Part shown: one piece after another, positions 7,152 to 13,948 of the stretch
How positions within the stretch are numbered: the stretch's first letter is position 1
How the letters are laid out: every line of letters starts with the position of its first letter
NCBI GenBank assembly: GCA_946614405.1
Contig: CAMOGZ010000013.1
Span: forward strand, 1-14,000
Origin: an uncultured Eubacterium sp.
GTDB lineage: Bacteria; Bacillota; Clostridia; Peptostreptococcales; Anaerovoracaceae
Direction: 5' to 3'
Length of the DNA: 14,000 nt
The notes under the pieces: model-generated
Databases searched by the model: none
Told to the model about the DNA's origin: nothing
Seen by the model: only the letters and a program-made list of their open reading frames with translations
Position numbers and translations under genes: made by a program

Positions 7152-7215
7152 TGGGAATCCCGTTTCGCATTAAAGACTGTTTTTTATCAATTTTCTGTTA
7201 TTTCGGAAAATACTA

Positions 7216-7244
7216 TTGACTTTTCCCCGCTAAAACGTTAATAT
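7216..7244 (+). promoter_or_regulatory. Near-consensus vegetative promoter pointing into unassigned DNA
   Basis: TTGACT (7216-7221), a 17-base spacer and TAATAT (7239-7244) make one of the best sigma-70/sigma-A type promoters in the window. The start would be near 7251. It is divergent from the operon promoter at 7123-7151, and no recognised gene lies downstream on this strand before the hairpin at 7597-7620. Confidence 0.75.
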
Positions 7245-7271
7245 ATAGGTACAAAGTAAAGAAAGAAAGGA

Positions 7272-7535
7272 GTGGATGCCAATGCAGAAACGCATTTTCG
7301 GACCAGGAGACATATCTGGGCACGGCTACCCACTTCAGAGAACAAGTCGATAGGGTCAGAGATCAAACAGTATATACTGAATTGGACGTAGGCAGAGACC
7401 TTCCAGAAGAAACTGACCGACTATCGTGGGGATTGGTTTCTGAAGATGGTGAGTCAGGCCCGTGGGAAACGTTATCGTAATGGTGCGGGGTCCGCGAAGA
7501 GAGGAGCGGATACACCGAGTTTGTATATAGATTGA
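7272..7535 (+). pseudogene. Candidate broken small gene with an in-frame TAG
   Basis: In this frame a GTG at 7272 opens 39 codons, then TAG at 7389-7391, then 47 more sense codons to TGA at 7533. The part after the TAG (from AETFQKKLTDYRGDWFLKMV through QARGKRYRNGAGSAKRG) has protein-like composition. Its codons, such as CTG, ACC, AAG and TTC, resemble those of the neighbours. A CAG-to-TAG change would explain the break. The GTG is too close to the Shine-Dalgarno to be a good start, so an upstream frameshift from the ATG frame at 7276 is also possible. Product not recognised. A structured RNA is the main alternative. Confidence 0.3.
7276..7353 (+). CDS. Possible 25-residue leader or small peptide
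   Basis: An AAAGGAG Shine-Dalgarno (7267-7272) is followed by ATG 7276 and a second in-frame ATG 7282. The frame ends in TAG at 7351 after 25 codons (starts MPMQKRIFGPGDISGHGY). The peptide is basic, has no signal or membrane segment and no cysteine, and I do not recognise it. The ATG at 7282 has the more normal spacing of about 9 bases. Support comes only from the promoter and ribosome binding site. It could be a real small protein, a leader peptide, or the frame-shifted head of the broken gene described at 7272-7535. Confidence 0.3.
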   Translation: MPMQKRIFGPGDISGHGYPLQRTSR

Positions 7536-7554
7536 ATTAACCTTTATATAGATT
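7524..7554. repeat. 10-bp direct repeat at 21-base spacing
   Basis: TATATAGATT occurs at 7524-7533 and again at 7545-7554. The 21-base period equals two helical turns, the layout used by regulators such as LytTR-type proteins that bind tandem half-sites on one face. The sequence itself does not match a LytTR consensus closely and no target gene lies just downstream on the plus strand, so function is uncertain. Confidence 0.4.
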
Positions 7555-7596
7555 ACGATATGTTTTTTGGAGACAACAGAATATAAGGTAAGTAAA

Positions 7597-7620
7597 CAGG
7601 CTGCCGATTCCGGCAGCCTG
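7597..7620. terminator. Hairpin terminator of the secreted-protein operon
   Basis: A perfect 10-bp stem (CAGGCTGCCG with CGGCAGCCTG) and a 4-base loop sit 18 bases after the stop of the leftward 524-residue gene. On the minus strand it is followed by TTTACTTACC, an interrupted U-tract. On the plus strand the flank is less T-rich, so it acts best for the leftward operon but could also end the plus transcript from 7251. Confidence 0.75.
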
Positions 7621-7638
7621 TAGTTATGTCTTATCACT

Positions 7639-9213
7639 TTACTGGAACACGACCTTCACGGTGTGTTTTTTCTTTACATTTTTAAAGGTATACTGATTCT
7701 GCAGCTTGACCTTCTTCCCGTCGATACGAATGGAACGGATCCGGTGCCCCGCTTTGGGGGTGAATTTCACGGTCCAGACATCTCCATGCCGTACCAGGCG
7801 CGTCTTGGTCACCTTGCCCGGTCCCTTCTTCACGGTGCGGATCTTATACTTCTTCAGCGTCCGCTCCGCCTTCGCGATGTACTTGAACAGGATCGGATTG
7901 ACTTCATCAGAGTATTTGCATGCATTGATCTCACGGATCCCCTTCTTCACGATGGGGGCCGCCTTCTTCTGATTGTACTTCTTCTTATTCCGATACTTCT
8001 TCAGCATCTTGATGGCAGCCTTCTTCGCCTTCGGCAGCGTGACCTTTTCGGATGGGACTTTGTCCATCTTCGCCTTCATATTGGTCACCAGCTTATCCGT
8101 CAGCTGAGACGGAAGGTATAGCTTGTTGACATTACGGCAGGCGTCGGAATAAATGGTCTCCAGCTTGTACCAGTTTTCCATGTTGTAATTGATCCGCTTG
8201 TAGCCGTAATAGACATCCTTCAGCTTGCTCAGCATCCTGAGACGATCCGAATTGGGGATCAGTTCCAGATCCGGATCGATACCGGCCTTCTCATTGATCT
8301 CCCGGATGGCTTCCTGCATGAACCAGTACATCTCATCCACATCCGGTGTGGCTTTGATTTTCTTCTGGTAGTTTTCTTTGATCGTTGTGAATGCCGTGGC
8401 CTTACCGGTATAGCCGTAGGTTTTCAGGTCTTTGCTGATGTAATCATTGATGGACTTGATCATAGAACTGCGGAAGTCCGCCACCTGCTCTTTCGTATAG
8501 ATCCAGCCTCCCGTTGCAGGACCATATTCTTCCTCTTCTTCCTCATCCAATTCCAGATCATCCAGATCGAAATCATCCTCTTCATAGGAGTAAACCGAAT
8601 CCCATATGAGATCTTCCACTCCGTACAGGGTGCTGTCTGCTCTGACATAGTCCCGGAACGTCTTGACGGAAGAAATGGTCTGATTCATCTCCTTGCGGGT
8701 CTCTTCCACCCTGCCCCAGTAATAATCATCGTACTTCGCCCGCTTCAGATGGCCGAATGCATCCTTGCATCGCTTGGTCAGCTCCGCCTTCATGCGTTTC
8801 AGATCTCCACTTCCCGTGACATACTGACGGGTCATCTCTCCCAGAGAGACCACCTCCACCAGCAGATTGGTAAGCCGGGTCACCATGGAGTATTCCCCAT
8901 CCAGAGAAATATCCAGGAAATCGTTGACGCTTTCGGCGCTCTCCACCATTTCTCTGGCCTCGGCGAGACTCTCATCGATGGAGGCAAGGACCTCCGGGCA
9001 GTAGTACCGCTCCTCGTCCACGGATTCAGCCTGGACCTGATCGATGAGTTCGAACATGTTCTGTTTCATATAATCCAGGTCACCGGATGCAATGCGGAGA
9101 CGGGCATTCAGGTCACTTCCGGAGATGGGGACCGATGCCCCAAAGGAGACCTGAGGCAGAAATGTCACCATCATGATGACGCTCATCAGTATCACATATA
9201 CTTTACGAAACAT
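7639..9213 (-). CDS. Exported helical protein with acidic patch and InlB-B-repeat-like C-terminus, function unknown
   Basis: A 524-residue protein I cannot assign to a named family. Residues 1-25 are a signal peptide (VSFGA cleavage region). About 30-200 and 240-455 are predicted mostly helical from composition, rich in Lys, Glu and Tyr, possibly bundle-forming. Residues 211-229 are an extreme acidic patch (EEDDFDLDDL then a run of Glu) and could bind calcium or a basic partner. About 462-524 looks like a divergent InlB B-repeat module: GPGKVTK, WTVKFTPKAGHRIRSIRIDG, YTFKNVKKKHTVKVVF. There is no LPXTG, SLH or lipobox. It is the last gene of the exported-protein operon, 13 bases after the subtilase. 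Its GAGGAGG site overlaps that gene's stop, suggesting coupling. A role as partner, substrate or regulator of the enzymes upstream is inference. Confidence 0.85.
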   Translation of the reverse strand: MFRKVYVILMSVIMMVTFLPQVSFGASVPISGSDLNARLRIASGDLDYMKQNMFELIDQVQAESVDEERYYCPEVLASIDESLAEAREMVESAESVNDFLDISLDGEYSMVTRLTNLLVEVVSLGEMTRQYVTGSGDLKRMKAELTKRCKDAFGHLKRAKYDDYYWGRVEETRKEMNQTISSVKTFRDYVRADSTLYGVEDLIWDSVYSYEEDDFDLDDLELDEEEEEEYGPATGGWIYTKEQVADFRSSMIKSINDYISKDLKTYGYTGKATAFTTIKENYQKKIKATPDVDEMYWFMQEAIREINEKAGIDPDLELIPNSDRLRMLSKLKDVYYGYKRINYNMENWYKLETIYSDACRNVNKLYLPSQLTDKLVTNMKAKMDKVPSEKVTLPKAKKAAIKMLKKYRNKKKYNQKKAAPIVKKGIREINACKYSDEVNPILFKYIAKAERTLKKYKIRTVKKGPGKVTKTRLVRHGDVWTVKFTPKAGHRIRSIRIDGKKVKLQNQYTFKNVKKKHTVKVVFQ

Positions 9214-9226
9214 GATCTCCCCTCCT

Positions 9227-11638
9227 CTACTTTCTCACCTTGGCATAAACGGTCCCGGAATAGCTGAAGTAATGCCGCTTTCCGTTCTTGGTATAATAGG
9301 CCCGGATCCGGTAATACTTGTTCTTTTTGGTAGAATACCGGAACTTCACCGTGCTTCCGGAGCGGATGACTTTGATCACCTTGAACTTGCCCTTCTTCTT
9401 GATCTTCGCCTGGATCACATACCCCTCGGCAATGGGGATCTTCTTCCAGGACAGGGTCACGCTCTTCTTTGTTTTCCGGATCTGCTTCAGGCCGTAATCC
9501 TTGCCTTTGTAATTCTTCTTGGCAATGACAAGCTTTGCCATGGCCACCCTGTAGTAGTCGCCGTTTGCCCCGTAGTTCAGGTCGCTGAGCACCATGGGAT
9601 TGGTATATTCCGCCATGATGTATGCCGTTCCCGGCTTCACCGGAGTCACGGCGCCGGTCTCAGCATTCACCCGGGCGATGCTGCTGTTGCTGCTGCGCCA
9701 GGTGATATGGTTATGAGCTACATCGGTCTTCCCGTCTTTATTCAAAAGCTGAGCGGCGAAGGTGAACCGGTCTCCCAGCTGAAGCCACTTCACCGTTTTG
9801 GTAAACCGGACCCTGTCGCAGGCTGGACGAACTGTTATGACAGCAGAAGTCCTCACGCTGCCATCGTAGTTTCTGGCTGTGATCTCAGCCCGGCCAACGC
9901 CCACGGCCAGGACGTAGCCAGTCTCATCCACGTCCAGTACCTCCCGGTCGGAGGTATCCCAGTAAACCTCCTGATTGCTGGCATCCGAGGGAGTGATCAC
10001 TGCACTGAGGATCACCGCCTGTCCCGGCGCCATCTCATTCTGATAAGGAAGCTTGCTGATGGAGATCTCCGTGGCGCCCACTGCCGGAAGAACAGTGATC
10101 TGGCACAGGTCACTGTGACCTCCTGCCTCTGCGGTGATCATGACGCTTCCCGGGGTCTTTCCGGTAACTTTTCCTGTCTCCGGGTCCACCTCGGCGATGG
10201 AGGGATCTGCGGAGGTCCAGGTGACCTTAGCAAGAGATGTGGCAGGACGTACCAGCGCCTCGAGGCTCATGTCGTCTCCGACATAGACGGTATAGTCCCC
10301 TTTCTTCACGAAGAGGCTTTCCACCGGGGTCTCTTCCGAGGCTTCCATGGCATTCCGCACACAGGCCTCGGCATCCACCAGGCCGTACGCCAGCCCCTTG
10401 CTGTCATACTCTGTCTTTCCCGTGGAGGCGCAGATGATGTTATAGACCTGGGCCGGGGTAAGCTCCGGCGCCGCGTCCAGCATCAGGGCGGCAACTCCCG
10501 CCACCATAGGCGATGCCATGGACGTTCCGGACATGATGCCGAACTGGCTTCCGGGGAGCGTACTGTAAATGGACGTTCCCGGCGCCGCAACATCTGTGGC
10601 GTTTCCATAATTGGAGTAATAGGCGGCATTTCCCTTATCGTTCACTGCGACGACGGAGATGACTTCCTTCATGCCGTCAGGATCCGAATACACATTGCTG
10701 GACTCGTTTCCCGATGCGCCGACGAATACGACTCCCTTCTCATATCCGTCCAGGATCGCATTCTCCATAACGCGGTCTCTGCCGTCCTGTCCAAAGCTCA
10801 TGTTGACCACCCTGGCTCCGGCATCCACAGCATACTTCACTGCGTTCACCACGTCGAAAGTGTAGATGTATTCCCCGTCCGGGCTGGAACCCACCGGAAG
10901 GATCCGGATCAGGTCATTATTATGCCCCACTGCCATTCCGCAGCCCTGGAGCCCGTTTCCATAGGTGGCTCCCAGGATCCCGGCGATGTGGGTCCCGTGT
11001 TCTCCGCTGTCGTCAGTGACGGATACGGTCTTTCCGCCTACGACGCTGTCATAGGAACCGGGCCGGGCCAGATTGGCCTGCAGGTCCCCATGTTTGGCAT
11101 CCACGCCGGTATCGATGATGGCGACGGTGGTCTGTGCTTTCTGATTACCTTCTGTCTCCAGAATGTCCCAGGCCGCCTCGTCCCGGATCATCTTATGGAA
11201 GTACTGATACATCCGGCTGCCATCCTGGGTCATGGGATCCACATCCTGCAGTCTGTAGCGGTAGTTTGGCTGAACGGAGATCACCTCCGGGTCCCGGGAG
11301 ATCGTGGCAATGGCCTCCGCCAGATCGGTCTCCTCCGGCATGGCCACCTGCGCCATCTTCTCTTCCTCATTCAGGCTCCGGATCTTCTCGCAGGAGGCAT
11401 CGTAGTCCCCCAGCTCCTCCCGGATCTCCTGATTCTTCTTGGTGCTGTCATAGGTCACGATCAGCTGATCCGCCTCATAGTCCCGGTCCTCCAGCATCTG
11501 GGATGCTGCGACGGCTGCGGCCTCGCTCTGGTTCAGAGCCTCCTGACCCCCGCTGTTCTCCCCTGCCGCAAACACATTTGCCGGGCTTGCGGCAATGGCT
11601 GCAGACAGCGCCAGCAGCAGTATCTTTCTCATTTTCAA
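9227..11638 (-). CDS. Secreted subtilisin-family (S8) protease with BIG2 and Fn3-like modules
   Basis: An 803-residue exported serine protease counted from TTG 11638. Residues 1-26 are a signal peptide. About 55-130 resembles an I9-type propeptide (DQLIVTYDS ... VISVQPNY). The S8 domain has all catalytic residues: Asp176 in VAIIDTGVD, His214 in GEHGTHIAG, oxyanion Asn311 in GASGNES and Ser373 in SGTSMASPMVAG. Three BIG2 modules follow (about 438-518, 520-604 and 606-705), then a basic Fn3-like C-terminus (about 708-803). It should mature by propeptide removal and act on the cell surface; targets are unknown. The start is chosen from GGAGG, which lies 7 bases before TTG 11638 but 13 before ATG 11632. 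The longer frame from 11698 would run into the amidase gene without a ribosome site. It follows that gene by 26 bases. Confidence 0.93.
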   Translation of the reverse strand: MKMRKILLLALSAAIAASPANVFAAGENSGGQEALNQSEAAAVAASQMLEDRDYEADQLIVTYDSTKKNQEIREELGDYDASCEKIRSLNEEEKMAQVAMPEETDLAEAIATISRDPEVISVQPNYRYRLQDVDPMTQDGSRMYQYFHKMIRDEAAWDILETEGNQKAQTTVAIIDTGVDAKHGDLQANLARPGSYDSVVGGKTVSVTDDSGEHGTHIAGILGATYGNGLQGCGMAVGHNNDLIRILPVGSSPDGEYIYTFDVVNAVKYAVDAGARVVNMSFGQDGRDRVMENAILDGYEKGVVFVGASGNESSNVYSDPDGMKEVISVVAVNDKGNAAYYSNYGNATDVAAPGTSIYSTLPGSQFGIMSGTSMASPMVAGVAALMLDAAPELTPAQVYNIICASTGKTEYDSKGLAYGLVDAEACVRNAMEASEETPVESLFVKKGDYTVYVGDDMSLEALVRPATSLAKVTWTSADPSIAEVDPETGKVTGKTPGSVMITAEAGGHSDLCQITVLPAVGATEISISKLPYQNEMAPGQAVILSAVITPSDASNQEVYWDTSDREVLDVDETGYVLAVGVGRAEITARNYDGSVRTSAVITVRPACDRVRFTKTVKWLQLGDRFTFAAQLLNKDGKTDVAHNHITWRSSNSSIARVNAETGAVTPVKPGTAYIMAEYTNPMVLSDLNYGANGDYYRVAMAKLVIAKKNYKGKDYGLKQIRKTKKSVTLSWKKIPIAEGYVIQAKIKKKGKFKVIKVIRSGSTVKFRYSTKKNKYYRIRAYYTKNGKRHYFSYSGTVYAKVRK

Positions 11639-11643
11639 AGGTG

Positions 11644-11650
11644 TTCCTCC
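11644..11650 (-). promoter_or_regulatory. Shine-Dalgarno favouring a TTG start for the S8 protease
   Basis: GGAGGAA on the minus strand (11650-11644) is 7 bases from TTG 11638, optimal spacing measured from GGAGG, and 13 bases from ATG 11632, too far. The mature protein is the same either way, since the difference is two residues of the signal peptide. Confidence 0.6.
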
Positions 11651-11664
11651 ATTCTCATCTCTCA

Positions 11665-12660
11665 CTAGCCCCGGAAGGGGATCCCCATCCAGGTACAAAG
11701 CCCTCTCGCAAGTCCCTTTCCGTATGCTTTGGTCTTCTTCCGAAGCACCTTATTATCGCCCCGGATGGACCCGGTCTCAAACAGACAGGAGGTCACCTTC
11801 ACCTTATTCAGTGTCTCCAGATCCGTCCTGCGGCAGAGCCCCCGGTCTTTGATCTTTACGTATTTATGAACGCCCTTGTTCAGGGCCTTCGCCAGTTTCT
11901 TCTGTTCCTTCGTCTTATACAGCGGCAGCGTGCCGGAAGGCTGGTTCCATGCATCGCAGTGAATGTTGACGAAGGCGCTGATCTCCTTGGTCTTGATGAT
12001 CTTCCGGGTCTTGTCCAGGTTGTAGCAGTTTCCCTTGAAGGCGTCAGTATAGACGTAGACTCCCTGTTTTTCCAGGAACCGGGTCATCTGCTTTACGATG
12101 GGGATCATCAGCTTGGCCTCCTGGTAACCCTTCCAGCAGGCGCCGGGATCCCACTGGCCGTTCTCCCTGCGGCCGTGTCCCGTCTCGATGTAGACCCGGT
12201 AGATGGGTTTCGCCTTCACCCGGGCGGCTTTGGACTTCACCAGTTTTCCCTTCACCTCTTTACAGGCCCGGACGAAGTAGTAGCAGCCTTTCCCGGACTT
12301 GGCTCTGACATCTTTATAGGTGTTCTTCCGGACCACGGCGATCCGGGTTTTCTTGCCATTTTTTGAGTATGCGCGGAAGATGCGGTATTCCTTCACGCCC
12401 TGGATCCTCTTCCAGCTGAGTTTGGTCCCCGCTCCGGAGCGTTTGGCCTTGACCTTTCCCATAACAAAGGCTTCCGGCTTGGTTTCCTTTGCCGGCTCCT
12501 GGGCTGCGGGCTCTTCCGTCGCAGGTTCCTGGGCTGCGGGCTCTTCGGCTACAGGCTGCTCCGGCTCTTCTTGTGGGATGCTTTCCTCGGCGAAAGATAC
12601 TGATGCAGCCAAAAGGAACATCAGGATCAGCATGGCGGTCCTTTTTGCGATTCTATACAT
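11665..12660 (-). CDS. Secreted N-acetylmuramoyl-L-alanine amidase (Amidase_3) with Fn3-like module
   Basis: A 331-residue exported zinc amidase that should cut the bond between muramic acid and the stem peptide of peptidoglycan. Residues 1-24 are a signal peptide (VSFAEE). About 25-62 is a Glu/Pro/Ala linker containing a near-exact 10-residue duplication. About 66-150 is a Lys-rich Fn3-like module (KLSWKRIQGVKEYRIFRAY). The Amidase_3 domain covers about 153-331 with zinc ligands His162 (ETGHG), Glu181 (YQEAKL) and His234 (VNIHCDA) and catalytic Glu295 (CLFETGSI), so it looks active. Several cysteines (126, 133, 175, 212, 235, 276, 292, 322) are unusual for an exported protein and may pair. 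It is second in the operon, 17 bases after the M14 gene. Confidence 0.94.
   Translation of the reverse strand: MYRIAKRTAMLILMFLLAASVSFAEESIPQEEPEQPVAEEPAAQEPATEEPAAQEPAKETKPEAFVMGKVKAKRSGAGTKLSWKRIQGVKEYRIFRAYSKNGKKTRIAVVRKNTYKDVRAKSGKGCYYFVRACKEVKGKLVKSKAARVKAKPIYRVYIETGHGRRENGQWDPGACWKGYQEAKLMIPIVKQMTRFLEKQGVYVYTDAFKGNCYNLDKTRKIIKTKEISAFVNIHCDAWNQPSGTLPLYKTKEQKKLAKALNKGVHKYVKIKDRGLCRRTDLETLNKVKVTSCLFETGSIRGDNKVLRKKTKAYGKGLARGLCTWMGIPFRG
12487..12546. repeat. Two 30-bp tandem repeats inside the amidase linker
   Basis: Positions 12487-12516 and 12517-12546 match at 26 of 30 bases, with the last 20 identical. In the protein they encode two copies of EEPAAQEPA(T/K). The exact multiple of three lets copies be gained or lost without breaking the frame, so linker length could vary between strains. 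Confidence 0.85.
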
Positions 12661-12677
12661 ATTCCATCACCTCCGCG

Positions 12678-13835
12678 CTAGTAGTACAGCCCTGCGATCT
12701 GCTCCAGCAGGGTCCGGTTCTTCTTGTACATTCTGGTGAACTGGCTGTGTTTGTTGGGTACCAGTCCCTTGCCGTTTTCGATGCAGACATAGGGGACTTT
12801 TACTATATTCTTCAGGTAATGCTCGAAATCCCCGTCTCCGGCGCCGGTCTCCCGGATCGGCCAGTATCCTGTGGTATCCCGCACGATCTTCTTCAGCTTC
12901 AGCTCTGCCTTCTTGGTCTTTCCGGTATAGCCCCAGTAGAAGACCTCCCCCATGGTGTGGAGGTTGATGACGGTCTTGCAGTTCTTGCACTTCTTCGTCA
13001 CCAGTTTCTTCAGGGCCTTCACCTCGGCCTCGCTCATGGCGCGCTTGCCGCAGTAGTTCTCACTGTAGCGCTTTTTGTGCAGATAGCCCTTCCCGAATCC
13101 GGAGCTCCAGTTCCGGTTGATATCGATGGCCCTGGCATTGGCCTTCCACTTGCGATAGGTGTTCTTGTATTTCTTCGTTGTCTGGACCAGTCGGCGCAGG
13201 GATCGGTCCCGGATCGCCTTGGGTCCGTACTGGCTGATGGCAACCCCGTCCGGGTTGGCCATGGGAACCACATAAACGCAGGTCTTTTCAAAAAGTTTGC
13301 GATAGGTCTTCTTCTGATATTTCCCCTTGTCGTACTGCCGGCAGTAGCGTTCCAGTATATACATGATCATGGGGGTATTGATATACTCCCTTGCATGGAT
13401 GGACGCCGTCACCACGATCTGCTTCTTAGCCTTGGGATTTCCCAGGCAGACGCAGTAGATCTTTCTCTTGTCCGCCGTCGTCCCCAGGCTGCTGACATGG
13501 ATGCGGTCCCAGTAGGTCTCTTCCAGCTGCTTCAGGTCCTTCTCCATGTCCTTGTAACTGTACTTCTTATCCGTCTTGTCCACGAAGCATTTCTTGGGGA
13601 TCTTGACGGTCTTTTCTTCCGGCTGCTCCGGCTCTTCCGCAGGTTCCTCCGGTTCCGCGACAGGCTCTTCCGGTTCTGTGCCCGGCTCCTCTGTGGAAGG
13701 TACCACCGGCTCAGCTGCTGGCTCCTCCGAGGTCGTCTCTTCTGTCACCGGCGTATCCTCTGCAAAGGCCGCAGCAGGCATGGCCAAAGTCAGAGTCAGT
13801 GCACATATTATAAAGAAACAAAGGCATCGTTTCAC
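12678..13835 (-). CDS. Secreted M14 family zinc carboxypeptidase
   Basis: A 385-residue exported metallopeptidase. Residues 1-25 are a signal peptide (AAAFAED) and about 26-75 a Glu/Pro-rich linker. The M14 domain covers about 88-385: HAxE at His147/Glu150 and His293 (NLHTMG) are the zinc ligands, Asn240-Arg241 (DINRNW) bind the C-terminal carboxylate, and Glu353 (VPYVCIENG) is the general base. All are present, so it should be active. Bacterial M14 enzymes may cut peptides or the gamma-D-Glu-diaminopimelate bond of peptidoglycan stems; the amidase next door favours the latter (inference). Translation starts at GTG 13835, 8 bases after AGGAGG; the nearby ATG at 13827 is out of frame. It is the first gene of the exported-protein operon. 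Confidence 0.93.
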   Translation of the reverse strand: MKRCLCFFIICALTLTLAMPAAAFAEDTPVTEETTSEEPAAEPVVPSTEEPGTEPEEPVAEPEEPAEEPEQPEEKTVKIPKKCFVDKTDKKYSYKDMEKDLKQLEETYWDRIHVSSLGTTADKRKIYCVCLGNPKAKKQIVVTASIHAREYINTPMIMYILERYCRQYDKGKYQKKTYRKLFEKTCVYVVPMANPDGVAISQYGPKAIRDRSLRRLVQTTKKYKNTYRKWKANARAIDINRNWSSGFGKGYLHKKRYSENYCGKRAMSEAEVKALKKLVTKKCKNCKTVINLHTMGEVFYWGYTGKTKKAELKLKKIVRDTTGYWPIRETGAGDGDFEHYLKNIVKVPYVCIENGKGLVPNKHSQFTRMYKKNRTLLEQIAGLYY

Positions 13836-13843
13836 GCTGTTTT

Positions 13844-13849
13844 CCTCCT
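13844..13849 (-). promoter_or_regulatory. Shine-Dalgarno AGGAGG that sets the GTG start of the M14 gene
   Basis: AGGAGG on the minus strand lies 8 bases before GTG 13835. The ATG at 13827-13825 is in another frame, so GTG is the only start consistent with the M14 frame and its signal peptide. Confidence 0.8.
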
Positions 13850-13866
13850 GTAAACGTTCTGACTAT

Positions 13867-13895
13867 AATATACCGTATTTCACATTTACGCACAA
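13867..13895 (-). promoter_or_regulatory. Promoter of the exported-protein operon
   Basis: On the minus strand TTGTGC (13895-13890), a 17-base spacer and TATATT (13872-13867) give a fair vegetative promoter. The start would be near 13860, leaving about 25 nt of leader. No further promoter of this quality is obvious in the short gaps between the four genes that follow. Confidence 0.6.
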
Positions 13896-13914
13896 GACCG
13901 CCCCATCAGGAACA

Positions 13915-13941
13915 TAAAAAAACCGGAGCATATGCTCCGGT
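13915..13941 (-). terminator. Intrinsic terminator of the tRNA-Pro transcript
   Basis: ACCGGAGCAT followed directly by ATGCTCCGGT (13922-13941) is a perfect 20-base palindrome that folds into a short G+C-rich stem. On the minus strand it is followed by a run of T (the A-run at 13916-13922). It lies 7 bases after the CCA end of the tRNA and separates it from the operon promoter. Confidence 0.88.
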
Positions 13942-13948
13942 CGACTTA

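Larger units (their letters stand above)
7245..7596 (+). other. Unassigned, probably transcribed stretch
   Basis: Between the strong promoter and the hairpin at 7597-7620 about 350 bases hold no known gene or RNA family that I can identify. Local pairings exist, for example GGTCAG (7354-7359) with a downstream CTGACC, and CCCGT with GCGGG about 25 bases later. They compete or are short and do not add up to a structure I recognise. The rest of the 7102-7638 gap is covered by the two promoters, the direct repeat at 7524-7554 and the terminator. Confidence 0.45.

Noticed and set aside
7389-7391. TAG read as an amino acid (pyrrolysine or suppression)
   Set aside because: No pyl genes or recoding element are visible, and all other genes in the window that could be checked behave normally; a nonsense change or non-coding sequence is simpler.
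7245-7596. Known riboswitch, T-box, 6S RNA or tmRNA
   Set aside because: I found no T-box GGTGG antiterminator core, no tmRNA or 6S hallmarks and no riboswitch core that I recognise, and no regulated gene follows on the plus strand.
7356-7637. 93-codon minus-strand frame in the 7.1-7.6 kb gap
   Set aside because: Its start lies between the operon's last stop codon and the terminator hairpin, it runs through the hairpin, and it has no good ribosome site or recognisable domain.
9173-11668. 831-codon open frame on the plus strand antisense to the protease
   Set aside because: It is a shadow of the S8 gene: the minus-strand frame has all subtilisin catalytic motifs, a signal peptide and ribosome site, while this frame reads as His/Gly/Arg/Leu-rich sequence with no domain. 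The long length comes from codon bias removing stops in that antisense phase.
12489-13853. 454-codon plus-strand frame over the M14 gene
   Set aside because: Antisense shadow; it lacks a ribosome site and known domains and crosses two real genes and the gap between them.
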